A stretch of 64,000 nucleotides of DNA from Desulforapulum autotrophicum (GTDB taxonomy: Bacteria; Desulfobacterota; Desulfobacteria; Desulfobacterales; Desulfolunaceae), in contig DYJE01000014.1 of assembly GCA_020723285.1 (NCBI GenBank), positions 1-64,000 of the forward strand, given 5' to 3'. Numbering within the stretch: the first letter of the stretch is position 1; every line of letters starts with the position of its first letter. Positions 8,507 through 17,482 of this stretch are shown here, piece by piece. Made by a program: the position numbers and the translations under genes. The notes beneath the pieces were generated by a model that did no database searches, was not told the origin of the DNA, and worked only from the letters and a program-made list of their open reading frames with translations.

Positions 8507-9427
8507 GTGGATCATCCAAGTGTCAAACAGCTGAGCGACCATGTGTATTTCATCGAAGCGCCGATGAACGGCCGATTCCCTTTCTGCAACAGTTTCCTGT
8601 TCACAGGACGTGAAACGGTTCTCATCGATGCCGGAATCGGCAAAGAACTGATGCTTGCACTGGACGACATTTTTAACATCGACACCCTTTTGATTTCCCA
8701 TTCCCATCCCGACCATATCCGGAGCTGGAAGACGTTCAATCACAAACGCCTGCTTCTGCCGGAGGAAACCCCGGACTCGGTGATGGACCTTGATCAACTG
8801 GGCATCAGATACACCGGGTCGGCGGAATGCGGTCGTCACTGGGTCCGGACCATCGGCATCCCTCTGGGAATCGAACCGTTCAGGGAACCGGACGGACGTT
8901 TCAAAAACGGCGACAAGATTGATACAGGAGAGGCCTGCATCGAGGCTGTCCACGCTCCGGGGCATCTGGATGACCATTACTGTTTCTTTGATCATGTATC
9001 CGGAACACTGATCACCACGGACATCGATTTCACATCCTTCGGTCCCTGGTACGGAAATCCCGAAGGCCGGATCAGGCCCTTCAAAGCAAGCATCGAAAAA
9101 ATCATGAATCTTCCATACCGGCGTGCCTGTTCATCCCACAAACCGCCTATGGAAGGCGACACAACCCACCATTTCACGTCATTCCTAAACAGCTTCGACC
9201 GCCAGAAAGAGGATGTGTTCAAAGCTCTTGGACAAGGCAAAACCCTTGATGAACTGGTTCTTTCGTCACCTTTCTACAACAACAAGTTCATGGAACTGAA
9301 AATCCAGAACGCTTTTGAAACCCGGATGTGCATGGAAAACCTCACTATTCTCATAGAGGAAGGTCGGGTGGAAAAGATCAGCGACCACTATATGCCGATG
9401 ACTCCGCAGACAGCCATCGGATATTGA
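8507..9427 (+). CDS. MBL-fold metallohydrolase
   Basis: Metallo-beta-lactamase-fold hydrolase of 306 residues. The metal-binding signature SHSHPDH is near residues 63-69, a further His (APGHLDDH) near 150, and Asp in TTDIDF near 170 completes the expected di-metal site. The GTG at 8507 touches the stop of the response regulator with no gap, so co-transcription and coupled translation are likely. The substrate is unknown: the family covers glyoxalase II-like thioesterases, lactonases and phosphodiesterases. The following ridA gene makes a small-metabolite clean-up role possible, but that is a guess. Confidence 0.85.
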   Translation: MDHPSVKQLSDHVYFIEAPMNGRFPFCNSFLFTGRETVLIDAGIGKELMLALDDIFNIDTLLISHSHPDHIRSWKTFNHKRLLLPEETPDSVMDLDQLGIRYTGSAECGRHWVRTIGIPLGIEPFREPDGRFKNGDKIDTGEACIEAVHAPGHLDDHYCFFDHVSGTLITTDIDFTSFGPWYGNPEGRIRPFKASIEKIMNLPYRRACSSHKPPMEGDTTHHFTSFLNSFDRQKEDVFKALGQGKTLDELVLSSPFYNNKFMELKIQNAFETRMCMENLTILIEEGRVEKISDHYMPMTPQTAIGY

Positions 9428-9440
9428 TTCAGGAGGACCC

Positions 9441-9824
9441 TTGACACGGACCATCATTCATTCACAAAACGCCCCTGCCGCAATCGGCCCCTATTCCCAG
9501 GCTGTTTCCACAGGCAACCTGTTGTTTGTCTCCGGGCAGATCGGCATCGATCCGGAAACAGGAACTCTGGTCAAAGGTGGCATTGCGGAAGAAACCCATC
9601 GCATTCTTCAAAATCTCGAAGCCCTGTGCGACGACGCCGGTTCCAGCCTTGCCCAGGTGATCAAGACCACCCTTTTCCTCACGGACATGTCCCATTTCAA
9701 AGTTGTCAATGAGATCTACGCCGGTTATTTCAAGAAACATCCTCCTGCCCGGTCCACTGTGGCTGTGGTGGCCCTTCCCCTCAACGCCCTGATTGAAATC
9801 GAAGCCATTGTCGGGTTGCCCTGA
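9441..9824 (+). CDS. ridA: RidA-family enamine/imine deaminase
   Basis: A 127-residue YjgF/YER057c/UK114 protein. RidA hydrolyses reactive 2-aminoacrylate and related imines made by PLP enzymes. Family hallmarks: AIGPYSQAV near the N terminus, LFVSGQIGIDP, and the C-terminal PARSTVAVVALP carrying the substrate-binding Arg, then a Glu in IEIEAIV. The TTG start at 9441 is supported by AGGAGG five bases upstream. It lies 13 bases after the MBL gene and probably closes the kinase-regulator-MBL-ridA operon. Confidence 0.93.
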   Translation: MTRTIIHSQNAPAAIGPYSQAVSTGNLLFVSGQIGIDPETGTLVKGGIAEETHRILQNLEALCDDAGSSLAQVIKTTLFLTDMSHFKVVNEIYAGYFKKHPPARSTVAVVALPLNALIEIEAIVGLP

Positions 9825-10056
9825 GACCTCTCACACCGTTCCATATTGCCGATCATAACAACACCCTTTCATTAAATTTCAGATCCCCCTAAACTCATCT
9901 TTTTGATCAAATAAACAAAATAAAAAACACCGTTCAATCCCTGATTTTCACAATTATTTGTTGACACAAGGGGTACAATATGAAAAACCTTGGCTGTTTT
10001 TATCGTCATATCATCCTTGTTCATTCATCTTTTCATCCAACAAAAGGAGTTCGTCC

Positions 10057-10380
10057 ATGAAGAAGCATCGCTTTAATCGTATTTTTGTTACCTTTATTTT
10101 CATATCGTTTATCATGACCGTGACATCCTCATTATCGGCGTCACCCACAAAAACAACGGCAAAGCCTGCTGCAAAAGCACCGACACAACTCATCAACATC
10201 AACACCGCCGACATTACACAGCTGACCAAACTCCCCGGCATCGGCCCTTCTCTTGCCGAACGGATCGTGAAATACAGAAAAGAGTCCGGCGCATTCAAAA
10301 CACCCCAGGATCTTGGCAAAGTCAAAGGCATCGGTGAAAAGAAACTAGCAAAGGTCCTCAATCGAATCACCGTGAAATAG
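10057..10380 (+). CDS. ComEA-like helix-hairpin-helix secreted protein
   Basis: A 107-residue protein with a signal peptide or N-terminal anchor (residues 1-30, basic start then hydrophobic, ending SASP), an Ala/Lys/Thr linker, and a ComEA-type double helix-hairpin-helix domain: ININTADITQLTKLPGIGP, then LGKVKGIGEKKLAKV. Such proteins bind DNA non-specifically, and in transformable bacteria they act in DNA uptake at the cell surface. AAAGGAG upstream supports the ATG at 10057. No other competence gene is nearby, so a DNA-uptake role is not shown. Confidence 0.85.
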   Translation: MKKHRFNRIFVTFIFISFIMTVTSSLSASPTKTTAKPAAKAPTQLININTADITQLTKLPGIGPSLAERIVKYRKESGAFKTPQDLGKVKGIGEKKLAKVLNRITVK

Positions 10381-10391
10381 TGACCCACATC

Positions 10392-10425
10392 ATCACTGGG
10401 GTCGTCACGAAACGGCCCCGGTGAT
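10392..10425 (+). terminator. GC-rich hairpin after comEA-like gene
   Basis: Arms at 10392-10405 and 10412-10425 pair over 14 positions, allowing G-U pairs, around a 6-base loop, just after the stop. No U-run follows, so termination may be factor-dependent. Confidence 0.4.
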
Positions 10426-10469
10426 CACGATAAACCATCCCCGAAGCCCCCCGCCCTTTGCATTCTCCA

Positions 10470-10497
10470 TTGACAACCCCCGGTTAAATCCATAAAT
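10470..10497 (+). promoter_or_regulatory. Possible sigma-70 promoter for fetAB
   Basis: TTGACA at 10470-10475 and ATAAAT at 10492-10497 are separated by 16 bases, about 30 bases upstream of the fetA-like ATG. The -35 is consensus, the -10 weak. Confidence 0.4.
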
Positions 10498-10525
10498 TGA
10501 CTGCCATCACAACAAAGGGAGAAAC

Positions 10526-11200
10526 ATGAACAACGTAGCCATCCTCCGTTTTGAAAACGTCCGGTTCACCTATCCCGATGGGCATCCGCTTTTCGACAAA
10601 CTTTGTTTTGAATTGAACCAAGGAGGATTTTATGGGGTCCGAGGGCCTTCTGGAAGCGGGAAATCCACCCTTCTCCGGTTGATGAACCGGCTGGAGAACC
10701 CGTGCGTCGGAGAAATTTTTTTTAATGAAAAACCTTTTTCAGCGATACCGACACCGGAACTTCGACGCCAGATTCTCTACATCCAGCAGACACCCGTGGT
10801 CACCGACGGATCAGTGAAAGACAACCTGGTTCTTCCTTTTTCGTTTAAAAACAACAGGACACTTCCTGTGCCCGACGATGACCAGCTCAAAAAAATGCTC
10901 AAGGATTTCAGCCTGGAGCAGATCCCGCTTGACCGGGCGGCGAGAAACCTCTCCGTTGGGCAGCAGCAGCGGCTTTGCCTGATCCGAGGACTCCTTCTCG
11001 CGCCGTCGGTCATCCTGCTGGACGAACCCACCAGCGCCCTGGACCACGAAAGCAGCCGAATCGTGGAGGGCATGGCCGAAACACTCTGTCATGACATGAA
11101 GAAAACCATCGTCATGGTCAGTCACCGGGAATTCAACCCCAAACACGTCAAACCCGTCATCATCGACGTCAGGGAGGGCGGACTCAGCGTCCTGCCATAA
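10526..11200 (+). CDS. fetA: ABC transporter ATPase, FetA/YbbL-like
   Basis: A 224-residue ABC ATPase with Walker A GPSGSGKS near residue 41, signature LSVGQQQR near 142 and Walker B VILLDEP near 163, followed by a switch His in MVSHRE. It pairs with the next gene, a UPF0014 membrane protein. In E. coli the YbbL-YbbM (FetA-FetB) pair exports iron and protects from peroxide stress. GGGAGAAAC precedes the ATG. Five bases separate it from fetB. The iron-export function is by homology. No DtxR-like box was seen upstream, unlike the metal island at 22-27 kb. Confidence 0.88.
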   Translation: MNNVAILRFENVRFTYPDGHPLFDKLCFELNQGGFYGVRGPSGSGKSTLLRLMNRLENPCVGEIFFNEKPFSAIPTPELRRQILYIQQTPVVTDGSVKDNLVLPFSFKNNRTLPVPDDDQLKKMLKDFSLEQIPLDRAARNLSVGQQQRLCLIRGLLLAPSVILLDEPTSALDHESSRIVEGMAETLCHDMKKTIVMVSHREFNPKHVKPVIIDVREGGLSVLP

Positions 11201-11205
11201 AAACC

Positions 11206-11994
11206 ATGGAACACCAGATCGCGGAAATCGGCCCTTTGCAGCTGGCATTCGGCCTTGTTTTTATCCTCATCTCCGGCCTCGCGTCCTTCGCCTATTCCCT
11301 CAAGCTGGAAAAGGACCTTCTCATCGGAACTGTTCGGACCTTTGTCCAGCTGTTCATCATGGGCTACATCCTTCGGTTCGTCTTTGACCTGTCCCATATG
11401 GCGGTGGTCATCGGCGTTTTTTCATTCATGATTTTCTTTGCCGCCTGGACCATATACGGCCGGGTCAAAGACAAGCAGATTCCTTTTTTCATGCCCGTGT
11501 TCCTGTCGATGATCTTCAGCTATTTTCTTGTTTCGTACCTTGTCACCGCCGTGGTGGTGAACGTAAAACCCTGGTGGGAGCCGCGGTACTTCATCCCTCT
11601 GGGGGGCATGGTCATCGGAAATTCCATGAACGCCATCGCCATCTCACTTGAACGTCTTATCGGCGAACTGAAAAGCAGACGTTCTGAAATCGAAATGAAA
11701 CTCTGCCTGGGAGCCACAAGCCGGGAAGCCTCCCAACCCATTCTCCGGAACGCCATGCAGGCCGGCATGATCCCGTCCATCAACAGCATGATGGCCGTGG
11801 GCATGGTGTTTATTCCCGGCATGATGACCGGCCAGATCCTTGCAGGCTCCGACCCGCTCACCGCCATCAAATACCAGATCGTGGTCATGGTGATGCTCAG
11901 CGGGTCCACGGCTCTTGGAACGCTTCTCACCGTTCTCCTTGTCAGGAAACGCTGCTTCAACGCCTGTGATCAGCTTGTGCTCAGACCCGACTGA
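11206..11994 (+). CDS. fetB: ABC transporter permease, FetB/YbbM (UPF0014)
   Basis: A 262-residue polytopic inner-membrane protein with about seven hydrophobic spans (near 9-28, 38-57, 63-83, 92-117, 126-147, 193-213 and 226-247). The conserved UPF0014 loop is visible: GNSMNAIAISLERL, then EMKLCLGATSREA and GMMTGQILAGSDP. It is the membrane partner of the preceding ATPase, likely for iron export. It converges on bpt with no gap between the stop codons, so the two transcripts must overlap. Confidence 0.9.
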   Translation: MEHQIAEIGPLQLAFGLVFILISGLASFAYSLKLEKDLLIGTVRTFVQLFIMGYILRFVFDLSHMAVVIGVFSFMIFFAAWTIYGRVKDKQIPFFMPVFLSMIFSYFLVSYLVTAVVVNVKPWWEPRYFIPLGGMVIGNSMNAIAISLERLIGELKSRRSEIEMKLCLGATSREASQPILRNAMQAGMIPSINSMMAVGMVFIPGMMTGQILAGSDPLTAIKYQIVVMVMLSGSTALGTLLTVLLVRKRCFNACDQLVLRPD

Positions 11995-12681
11995 TCAGGC
12001 TGTCCAGGTTTCCGTATTCCAGTTCATGGTTTCGTAGGGTTTGAACCTGTTTTTATAGGCCATCCTGGTGCATTCGGAGATGTAATACCCAAGATAATAG
12101 TAGGACAGGCCGAGGGCCTTTGCATGATCGATTTCGCGGAGCACACTGTAAGTCCCCAGGCTGTAAGTACTGAATGCCGTGTCATACACGAAATAGACAC
12201 TGCTGAGTCCCTGGGATGAATGGTCCAGGAATCCCACACCGGCCAGGGTGTCACCCACATAGTATTCCGATTGAATGGCCGGGCAGGATTCAGTATAGAA
12301 ACTGGATATGAATTCCTTCAAATCCGTGGTCTGTTTTTCGAAACGGGTGGAATGGTCCTTGTAAAGATCGTAAACCCTGTGTGAAAAACAGAGAGGGCCA
12401 AAACACTCGCGGATTCCTGAATTTTTCCGGCTCAACCTTTTCTGGCTGCCCGTCAGGTAAAAATCGCGAACACGGACACGAATCGGCTGGCACTTCCGGC
12501 ACGTCGGGCAGGCGGGTCTGAAATAATACAGCCCAAATTTTCTCCACCCCCGTGACAAAAACCACTCCAGTTCGTCATGATTCAACCCTTTGGCGAAAAA
12601 ATACTCGAAACGCCACGTTTCGTGAGACAGGTAATGGCAGGGGGATGAAGGACTTGTTTTAACGTCCTGGAGGAGAATCAT
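11995..12681 (-). CDS. bpt: Aspartate/glutamate leucyl/arginyl-tRNA-protein transferase
   Basis: Bpt/ATE-family aminoacyl-tRNA:protein transferase, which adds Leu (or Arg) to N-terminal Asp/Glu of proteins, marking them for the N-degron pathway. Family marks: SPCHYL near residue 12, the Cys pair CPTCRKCQPIRVRV near 53-58, and the C-terminal YYLGYYISEC near 200 followed by YKNRFKP. I chose the ATG at 12681 so the N terminus matches the family. An in-frame TTG at 12735 behind AGGAGG is possible and would add 18 residues. It is last in the long minus-strand run after lysC (127-base gap). Leucyl versus arginyl specificity is not decided by sequence. Confidence 0.87.
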   Translation of the reverse strand: MILLQDVKTSPSSPCHYLSHETWRFEYFFAKGLNHDELEWFLSRGWRKFGLYYFRPACPTCRKCQPIRVRVRDFYLTGSQKRLSRKNSGIRECFGPLCFSHRVYDLYKDHSTRFEKQTTDLKEFISSFYTESCPAIQSEYYVGDTLAGVGFLDHSSQGLSSVYFVYDTAFSTYSLGTYSVLREIDHAKALGLSYYYLGYYISECTRMAYKNRFKPYETMNWNTETWTA

Positions 12682-12808
12682 TGATATCCATGACCGTTTG
12701 ATCGAATCAAAGGAAGGCGTTTCCCGTAAAAACAAGAACGAGAAACAGCCCTCCTGTCACAGCTGCAAAGATAAGCTGGCCGGAATTGAACGCTCTCACA
12801 TCAGAACC

Positions 12809-14026
12809 TTAAATCTTGTCCAGGTTGAAGGCCTGATGGAGCACCCGAACCGCCAGCTCGGCGTAACGGTCGTCAATCACGCATGAAATGCGGATTTCAG
12901 AAGTGCTGATCAGACGGATGTTGATGTTTTCCGCCGCCAGAGCTGAAAACATGGTGGCGGCCACACCGGCATGATTTTTCATGCCCACGCCGATGACGGA
13001 CACCTTGGCGATGTCGTCGGCCACGAGCACTTCTTCGGCCTCGATTTCTTTCGCCACTTTTTCAGCGATGACCATGGCCTGCTTGGCGTCGGTCTTGTTC
13101 ACCGTGAATGTCAGGTCTGTCTGGCCGCCGGAGCGGGTGTTCTGGATGATCATGTCCACCTGGATACCCGCTTCGGCGAGAGGAACGAACACTTTGGAGG
13201 CGATTCCCGGCTGATCAGGTACTTTTTTCAGAGTCAGCCGTGCTTCGTTCTTGTCAAGGGTGATACCGGATACCACCAGTTCTTCCATGCCGGAATCTTC
13301 GCCAACAACCATTGTGCCTTCCTCCTCGTTAAAAGATGATCTCACATGAATCGGTACATTGTATTTCTTTGCAAAACCCACAGAACGGATCTGGAGAACT
13401 TTGGCCCCAAGGCTGGCCATCTCAAGCATCTCATCGTAAGAAATGGTCTTAAGCTTTCTGGCCTTGTCACAGATGCGGGGGTCGGTGGTATAGACTCCGT
13501 CCACATCCGTATAAATTTCGCAGGAATCGGCCTTCACGGCTGCGGCAATGGCCACGGCGGAGGTGTCGGACCCGCCACGTCCCAGGGTGGTGATGTTTCC
13601 CTCAGGGTCGATGCCCTGGAAACCGGCGATGATCACGATTTTCTTTTCGGCGAGCATGGTTTTGATGCGTTCCGCTCCGATGCTCATGATTCGGGCTTTG
13701 GTGGACATGCTGTCGGTGATGATGTCAGCCTGAAAACCCAGAAGTGACGCCGCAGGGTATCCCATGTCCTGGAGGGTCATGGCCATGAGGGCGATGGTGG
13801 TTTGTTCGCCGGTGGACATAAGCACGTCCAGCTCACGCTTATCCGGCATCTTGCTCGCCTGATGGGCCAGAGCGATGAGGTTGTCGGTAACCCCGGACAT
13901 GGCCGAAAGGACAACCACCACGTCGTGTCCCTGATCATATGTTTTGACGATGCGATGGGCGACATTCCGAATCCGCTCGATGTTACCCACCGAGGTGCCG
14001 CCGTATTTTTGAACGATAAGTGCCAT
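12809..14026 (-). CDS. lysC: Aspartate kinase
   Basis: First step of the aspartate pathway (Lys, Thr, Met, diaminopimelate): ATP-dependent phosphorylation of aspartate. The kinase domain starts with KYGGTSVGN, contains FQGIDPEGNITTLGRGGSDT near 135-154, and the C-terminal third holds two ACT domains (about 265-405) for feedback control. At 405 residues it is the monofunctional type. An AGGGAG site supports the start. No lysine riboswitch or leader peptide is evident in the 153 bases before it. Which end product inhibits it cannot be read. Confidence 0.96.
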   Translation of the reverse strand: MALIVQKYGGTSVGNIERIRNVAHRIVKTYDQGHDVVVVLSAMSGVTDNLIALAHQASKMPDKRELDVLMSTGEQTTIALMAMTLQDMGYPAASLLGFQADIITDSMSTKARIMSIGAERIKTMLAEKKIVIIAGFQGIDPEGNITTLGRGGSDTSAVAIAAAVKADSCEIYTDVDGVYTTDPRICDKARKLKTISYDEMLEMASLGAKVLQIRSVGFAKKYNVPIHVRSSFNEEEGTMVVGEDSGMEELVVSGITLDKNEARLTLKKVPDQPGIASKVFVPLAEAGIQVDMIIQNTRSGGQTDLTFTVNKTDAKQAMVIAEKVAKEIEAEEVLVADDIAKVSVIGVGMKNHAGVAATMFSALAAENINIRLISTSEIRISCVIDDRYAELAVRVLHQAFNLDKI

Positions 14027-14179
14027 GCTGTCTCCCTGTCAACACGTAAATGACAACGTTATTGAATAATATAGGATCATTACGAGAGCGGATGTCTCAT
14101 CCTCAAACCCTCATCGGTTTTTGAAACAGAATGGTTTTGCGGGTTTTCAGACGTCATCTTGATAATTCGGATTTTCCTA

Positions 14180-14641
14180 TCAGATTTGAAATTTCAAGTC
14201 CATATCAGAAATGAGCAGGATAATATTTCTTGAATCGTCGGAAAGAACTTCAATACAGATCCGGATATCCGGCGCAACAAAATCATCAGGAAGCCTGTCC
14301 GGCCACTCGATCACCATGACACCTCCGGATTCTGCCATTTCCTCGATTCCCAGATCGAATATCTCCGAGCTGTCTCCGATTCTGTAGAGGTCCAGGTGAT
14401 ACAAAGGGCATTTTCCCTGATATTCATTGATGAGGGTATAGGTCGGACTTGTCACGTAGCAGGTGTCAGGGACCCCCAGCCCCAGGGCAAGACCCTTTAC
14501 AAACATTGTTTTACCGCTGCCAAGATCCCCTGTGAGATACAGCACGGCTCCGGGTGAAAGCACCTCACCCAGTTTCCTGCCAAGAGCATGGGTTTCTTCC
14601 GGGCTTCGTGAAATAAGGGTCTTTGAGCTGACTGTTTTCAT
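14180..14641 (-). CDS. tsaE: tRNA t6A-modification ATPase TsaE
   Basis: P-loop ATPase that works with TsaB/TsaD to make N6-threonylcarbamoyladenosine in ANN-decoding tRNAs. Walker A GDLGSGKT near residues 39-46, then TSPTYTLINEY and the conserved HLDLYRI, followed by the VIEWPDRLP motif. I chose the ATG at 14641 (153 residues), preceded by GGATGG. Starts at 14647 or 14668 are possible, and the latter would overlap nnr by 8 bases. The tight link to nnr recalls the yjeF-yjeE (nnr-tsaE) pair of E. coli and many other bacteria. Confidence 0.93.
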   Translation of the reverse strand: MKTVSSKTLISRSPEETHALGRKLGEVLSPGAVLYLTGDLGSGKTMFVKGLALGLGVPDTCYVTSPTYTLINEYQGKCPLYHLDLYRIGDSSEIFDLGIEEMAESGGVMVIEWPDRLPDDFVAPDIRICIEVLSDDSRNIILLISDMDLKFQI

Positions 14642-14660
14642 AACCATCCAATCGTTTCTG

Positions 14661-16250
14661 TCAGACATCCTTATGGATAAACACGACTGGATCAAGCTTT
14701 CCATATGCGGCGTCTTTCATGATCCAGGGAAGTTCATGAACGATATCCGAGGCAAGGACGCCCACCGGCCCGCGGCTTTCCGCCAGCCTGTCGGCGGCAG
14801 CCCCGTGAAGGTAAACCGCCATATGGACCGCTTCTTTTACGCTGTAACCCTGGGTCAAAAGTCCGGCGATCATTCCGGTGAGCACGTCGCCGGTTCCACC
14901 GCTTGCAAGGCAGGGATTGCCCGTTGGATTGATGTAAACCGAACCGTCCGGATGAGCCATGACGGTCCGTGCCCCTTTCAGGACCACATGCACCCTGTAT
15001 TTCACAGCAAAGGATTCGGCTGCTGAAACCCTGTCCTTCTGGATATCCTCCACACTTTTTCCTGAAAGACGGGCCATCTCTTTGGGATGGGGGGTGATCA
15101 CCACGTCTTTCCGCGCTTCGCGCAAAATGGCCGTCTGGCCCTCAAGGCTGTTCAGCGCGTCCGCGTCCAGAACAAGGGGGACCTGTGCCTCCCTGATCAC
15201 GGCATGGACCGCCTGAAAACTCTGAACTTCAGACCCCAGGCCCGGCCCCATGGCCAGACATTGTTTGCCTTTCAGAGCCTTGATAATATCCGGCGGGGAA
15301 TCCTTGGACAATGAACCGTCCTTGATATCCGGCAGCGTCAGCGTCATGGCTTCCTTGACCAGGGTTTCCATGATCGCATGGACGCTCTGCGGGACCGCAA
15401 CGGTCACCAGCCCGGCACCCATGCGCATGGCCGCCTCGGCACACAGGGCTCCTGCGCCGGTTTTTCCACGGGAACCCGCCACCACCAGAAGATGTCCCCC
15501 GCCGCCTTTGTGGGTGTCCGGCCGTCTCTGCCGATAATAACCTGAAATCAGTTCCGGTGTAAGCAGGAGACACGACACCAGACATTCGGAAGCCATATGG
15601 GGTGGAATCCCGATATCCACCACTCCGATTGTACCGGCGCATTCCGCTCCGGGGTACTGAATGAGACCCGGCTTGAGGCAACCGAAAGTGGCCGTGGCCG
15701 CGGCCTTGATGCATACACCCAGAGGCTGACCGGTGTCCGGATGGAGCCCCGATGGAATATCCACGGAAAACACCGGTTTCCCCAGATCGTTGATCAATTC
15801 GATCACGGTTCTGTGGAACCCTGCGACCTCGTTTGAAAGGCCTGTTCCGAATATCGCGTCGATCCAGATATCCCGCAATCCCATGGCTGTTTTGTGAGTG
15901 AGGAGGTCTTTCTGGTCTTTCACCTCGTAAACCGGAACATTGAGCCGGACCATGATTTCAAGGTGGGCTTTGGCGTCACCGTTCACATCTTCCATCGGAC
16001 ACAGCAGATACACCGCCACCTGGACGCCCCGGCCAGCGAGAATCCTGGCCATGACAAAGCCATCGCCGCCGTTGTTGCCTTTGCCGCACATCACGCCGAT
16101 TTTTTTAGTCTCAAGATCCGAAAATGTGGACAGAAAAAACCGAACGGCACCCCTTCCGGCGTTTTCCATCAGGGTGAAACCCGGAATTCCGAATTCCTCG
16201 ATGGTTTTCTGATCCATCTTTCTCATCTGAAAAGCATTGGCTACGTGCAT
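14661..16250 (-). CDS. nnr: Bifunctional NAD(P)H-hydrate epimerase/dehydratase
   Basis: Repairs hydrated NAD(P)H. The N-terminal YjeF_N epimerase (about 1-215) has CGKGNNGGDGFVMARIL. The C-terminal ADP-dependent dehydratase (about 230-505), a ribokinase-like fold, has GSRGKTGAGALCAEAA, a VLDADALNSL stretch and GGTGDVLTGMIAGLL. At 529 residues it is a complete fusion. AAGGA precedes the ATG. It sits 12 bases after pdxJ and is followed closely by tsaE in the same operon. Confidence 0.96.
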   Translation of the reverse strand: MHVANAFQMRKMDQKTIEEFGIPGFTLMENAGRGAVRFFLSTFSDLETKKIGVMCGKGNNGGDGFVMARILAGRGVQVAVYLLCPMEDVNGDAKAHLEIMVRLNVPVYEVKDQKDLLTHKTAMGLRDIWIDAIFGTGLSNEVAGFHRTVIELINDLGKPVFSVDIPSGLHPDTGQPLGVCIKAAATATFGCLKPGLIQYPGAECAGTIGVVDIGIPPHMASECLVSCLLLTPELISGYYRQRRPDTHKGGGGHLLVVAGSRGKTGAGALCAEAAMRMGAGLVTVAVPQSVHAIMETLVKEAMTLTLPDIKDGSLSKDSPPDIIKALKGKQCLAMGPGLGSEVQSFQAVHAVIREAQVPLVLDADALNSLEGQTAILREARKDVVITPHPKEMARLSGKSVEDIQKDRVSAAESFAVKYRVHVVLKGARTVMAHPDGSVYINPTGNPCLASGGTGDVLTGMIAGLLTQGYSVKEAVHMAVYLHGAAADRLAESRGPVGVLASDIVHELPWIMKDAAYGKLDPVVFIHKDV

Positions 16251-16262
16251 GTCGTTTCGTCC

Positions 16263-16982
16263 TTACAATGCGGCGATCAGATCCACCATCTCCTTCACGG
16301 CCCGTTCCATGCCCACCATGGCGGCCCTTGCCACAATACTGTGGCCGATGCTGAACTCATCGATTTCATTCAGACCCGCAAAGGCTTTGATGGATGTATA
16401 GCAGATGCCGTGACCGGCGTTGACCCCCAGTTTCAACTTACTGGCCAGTTTGGCTGCATTCACGATGTCCGTATAGATTTTCTGTTTTCCGGCCAAGGAA
16501 CGTTCGTCACAAAAATGACCGGTGTGGATCTCAATCATATCGGCATCGATGCGATGGGCCAGCTTCACCTGTTCGATGTCCGGGTCAATGAAGATGCTCA
16601 CGGGAATGCCGGCGCTTTTCAGATTGTCCACCACTTCCGAGACCGGCTCATGATGAGAGATCAGGTCCAGGCCACCTTCGGTGGTGAGCTCTTCTCTCTT
16701 TTCCGGCACCAGGGTCACCAGATCGGGCTTCACATCAAGGGCGATGCCCAGCATCTCAGGAGTGGCACCCATTTCAAGGATCAGCCGGGTCTGGACCACC
16801 TGCCTGAGAATCCGGATATCCCGGTCCTGGATGTGCCTCCGGTCTTCACGAAGATGGGCCACGATGCCGTCGGCCCCCGCCAGTTCGGCGATCAGTGCAG
16901 CGGCCACAGGATCGGGATAGGTTGTGCCACGGGCCTGGCGCAGCGTGGCGATGTGATCGATATTCACAGCAAGTCCTGCCAT
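16263..16982 (-). CDS. pdxJ: Pyridoxine 5'-phosphate synthase
   Basis: Final condensing enzyme of DXP-dependent vitamin B6 synthesis: it joins 1-deoxyxylulose 5-phosphate and 3-amino-2-oxopropyl phosphate. A TIM barrel of 239 residues, normal length. It begins VNIDHIATLRQARGTTYPDP and carries HLREDRRHIQDRDI, ELTTEGGLD and VNAGHGICY. GAGGAG supports the start. Many bacteria have acpS between pdxJ and nnr; here it is absent. Confidence 0.97.
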   Translation of the reverse strand: MAGLAVNIDHIATLRQARGTTYPDPVAAALIAELAGADGIVAHLREDRRHIQDRDIRILRQVVQTRLILEMGATPEMLGIALDVKPDLVTLVPEKREELTTEGGLDLISHHEPVSEVVDNLKSAGIPVSIFIDPDIEQVKLAHRIDADMIEIHTGHFCDERSLAGKQKIYTDIVNAAKLASKLKLGVNAGHGICYTSIKAFAGLNEIDEFSIGHSIVARAAMVGMERAVKEMVDLIAAL

Positions 16983-17026
16983 AGGTATCTCCTCAATGAT
17001 TTGGTACGGTTATGATCGGTCTGCCG

Positions 17027-17482
17027 TCAGAATGCGGCCAGATGCGGGTTTTTCTCAATCAGTTTCAGAAGTTCAAGACTCTTTTTTTCCATGATGTCCG
17101 CCTCGTCGTCGGAACGTTCATGGTCGTAATCCGCCAGATGGAGAATGCCGTGAACCAGAAGCTGACTCAATCGTTCCTCGACAGTCACTCCGGCTTCGGC
17201 CGCCTCTTTTGCGGCGGTTTCCACGGAAATCACCACATCCCCCAGCAACGGCGTCACGTCGCCATATTCCCCTTCGCGCATGGAAAAGGACAGCACATTG
17301 GTGGGTCCTGTTTTTCCCCGGTACTGTTCGTTCAGACCGGCCATTTCCGTATCGTCCACAATCACCACGGAAAGTTCGTCGTCATTGAATCCCAAGGCGT
17401 TTAAGATGGCCGCCGCCTTCGACTCGATCATCATCAGATCCACGGGATGCCTTGTCTGCCGGTTGTCTGTCAGAATCTCCAT
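17027..17482 (-). CDS. ybeY: Endoribonuclease YbeY
   Basis: Metal-dependent single-strand RNase needed for 16S rRNA 3' maturation and ribosome quality control. The zinc motif HGILHLADYDH (H-x3-H-x5-H) is near residues 110-120, preceded by the conserved YRGKTGPTNVLSF. I chose the ATG at 17482, with AAAGG 7 bases upstream (151 residues). It starts about 100 bases inside the 3' end of the upstream HD gene, an unusually long overlap. phoH-pgpH-ybeY is a widely conserved order. Confidence 0.94.
   Translation of the reverse strand: MEILTDNRQTRHPVDLMMIESKAAAILNALGFNDDELSVVIVDDTEMAGLNEQYRGKTGPTNVLSFSMREGEYGDVTPLLGDVVISVETAAKEAAEAGVTVEERLSQLLVHGILHLADYDHERSDDEADIMEKKSLELLKLIEKNPHLAAF

Noticed and set aside
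9951-10056. Upstream TTG start for the ComEA-like protein at 9958
   Set aside because: It would place 33 unrelated residues before a normal signal peptide, and the ATG at 10057 has a good AAAGGAG site.
15894-17015. 373-codon plus-strand open frame
   Set aside because: Antisense to nnr and pdxJ, which have unambiguous family motifs; His-rich composition is typical of a mirror frame.
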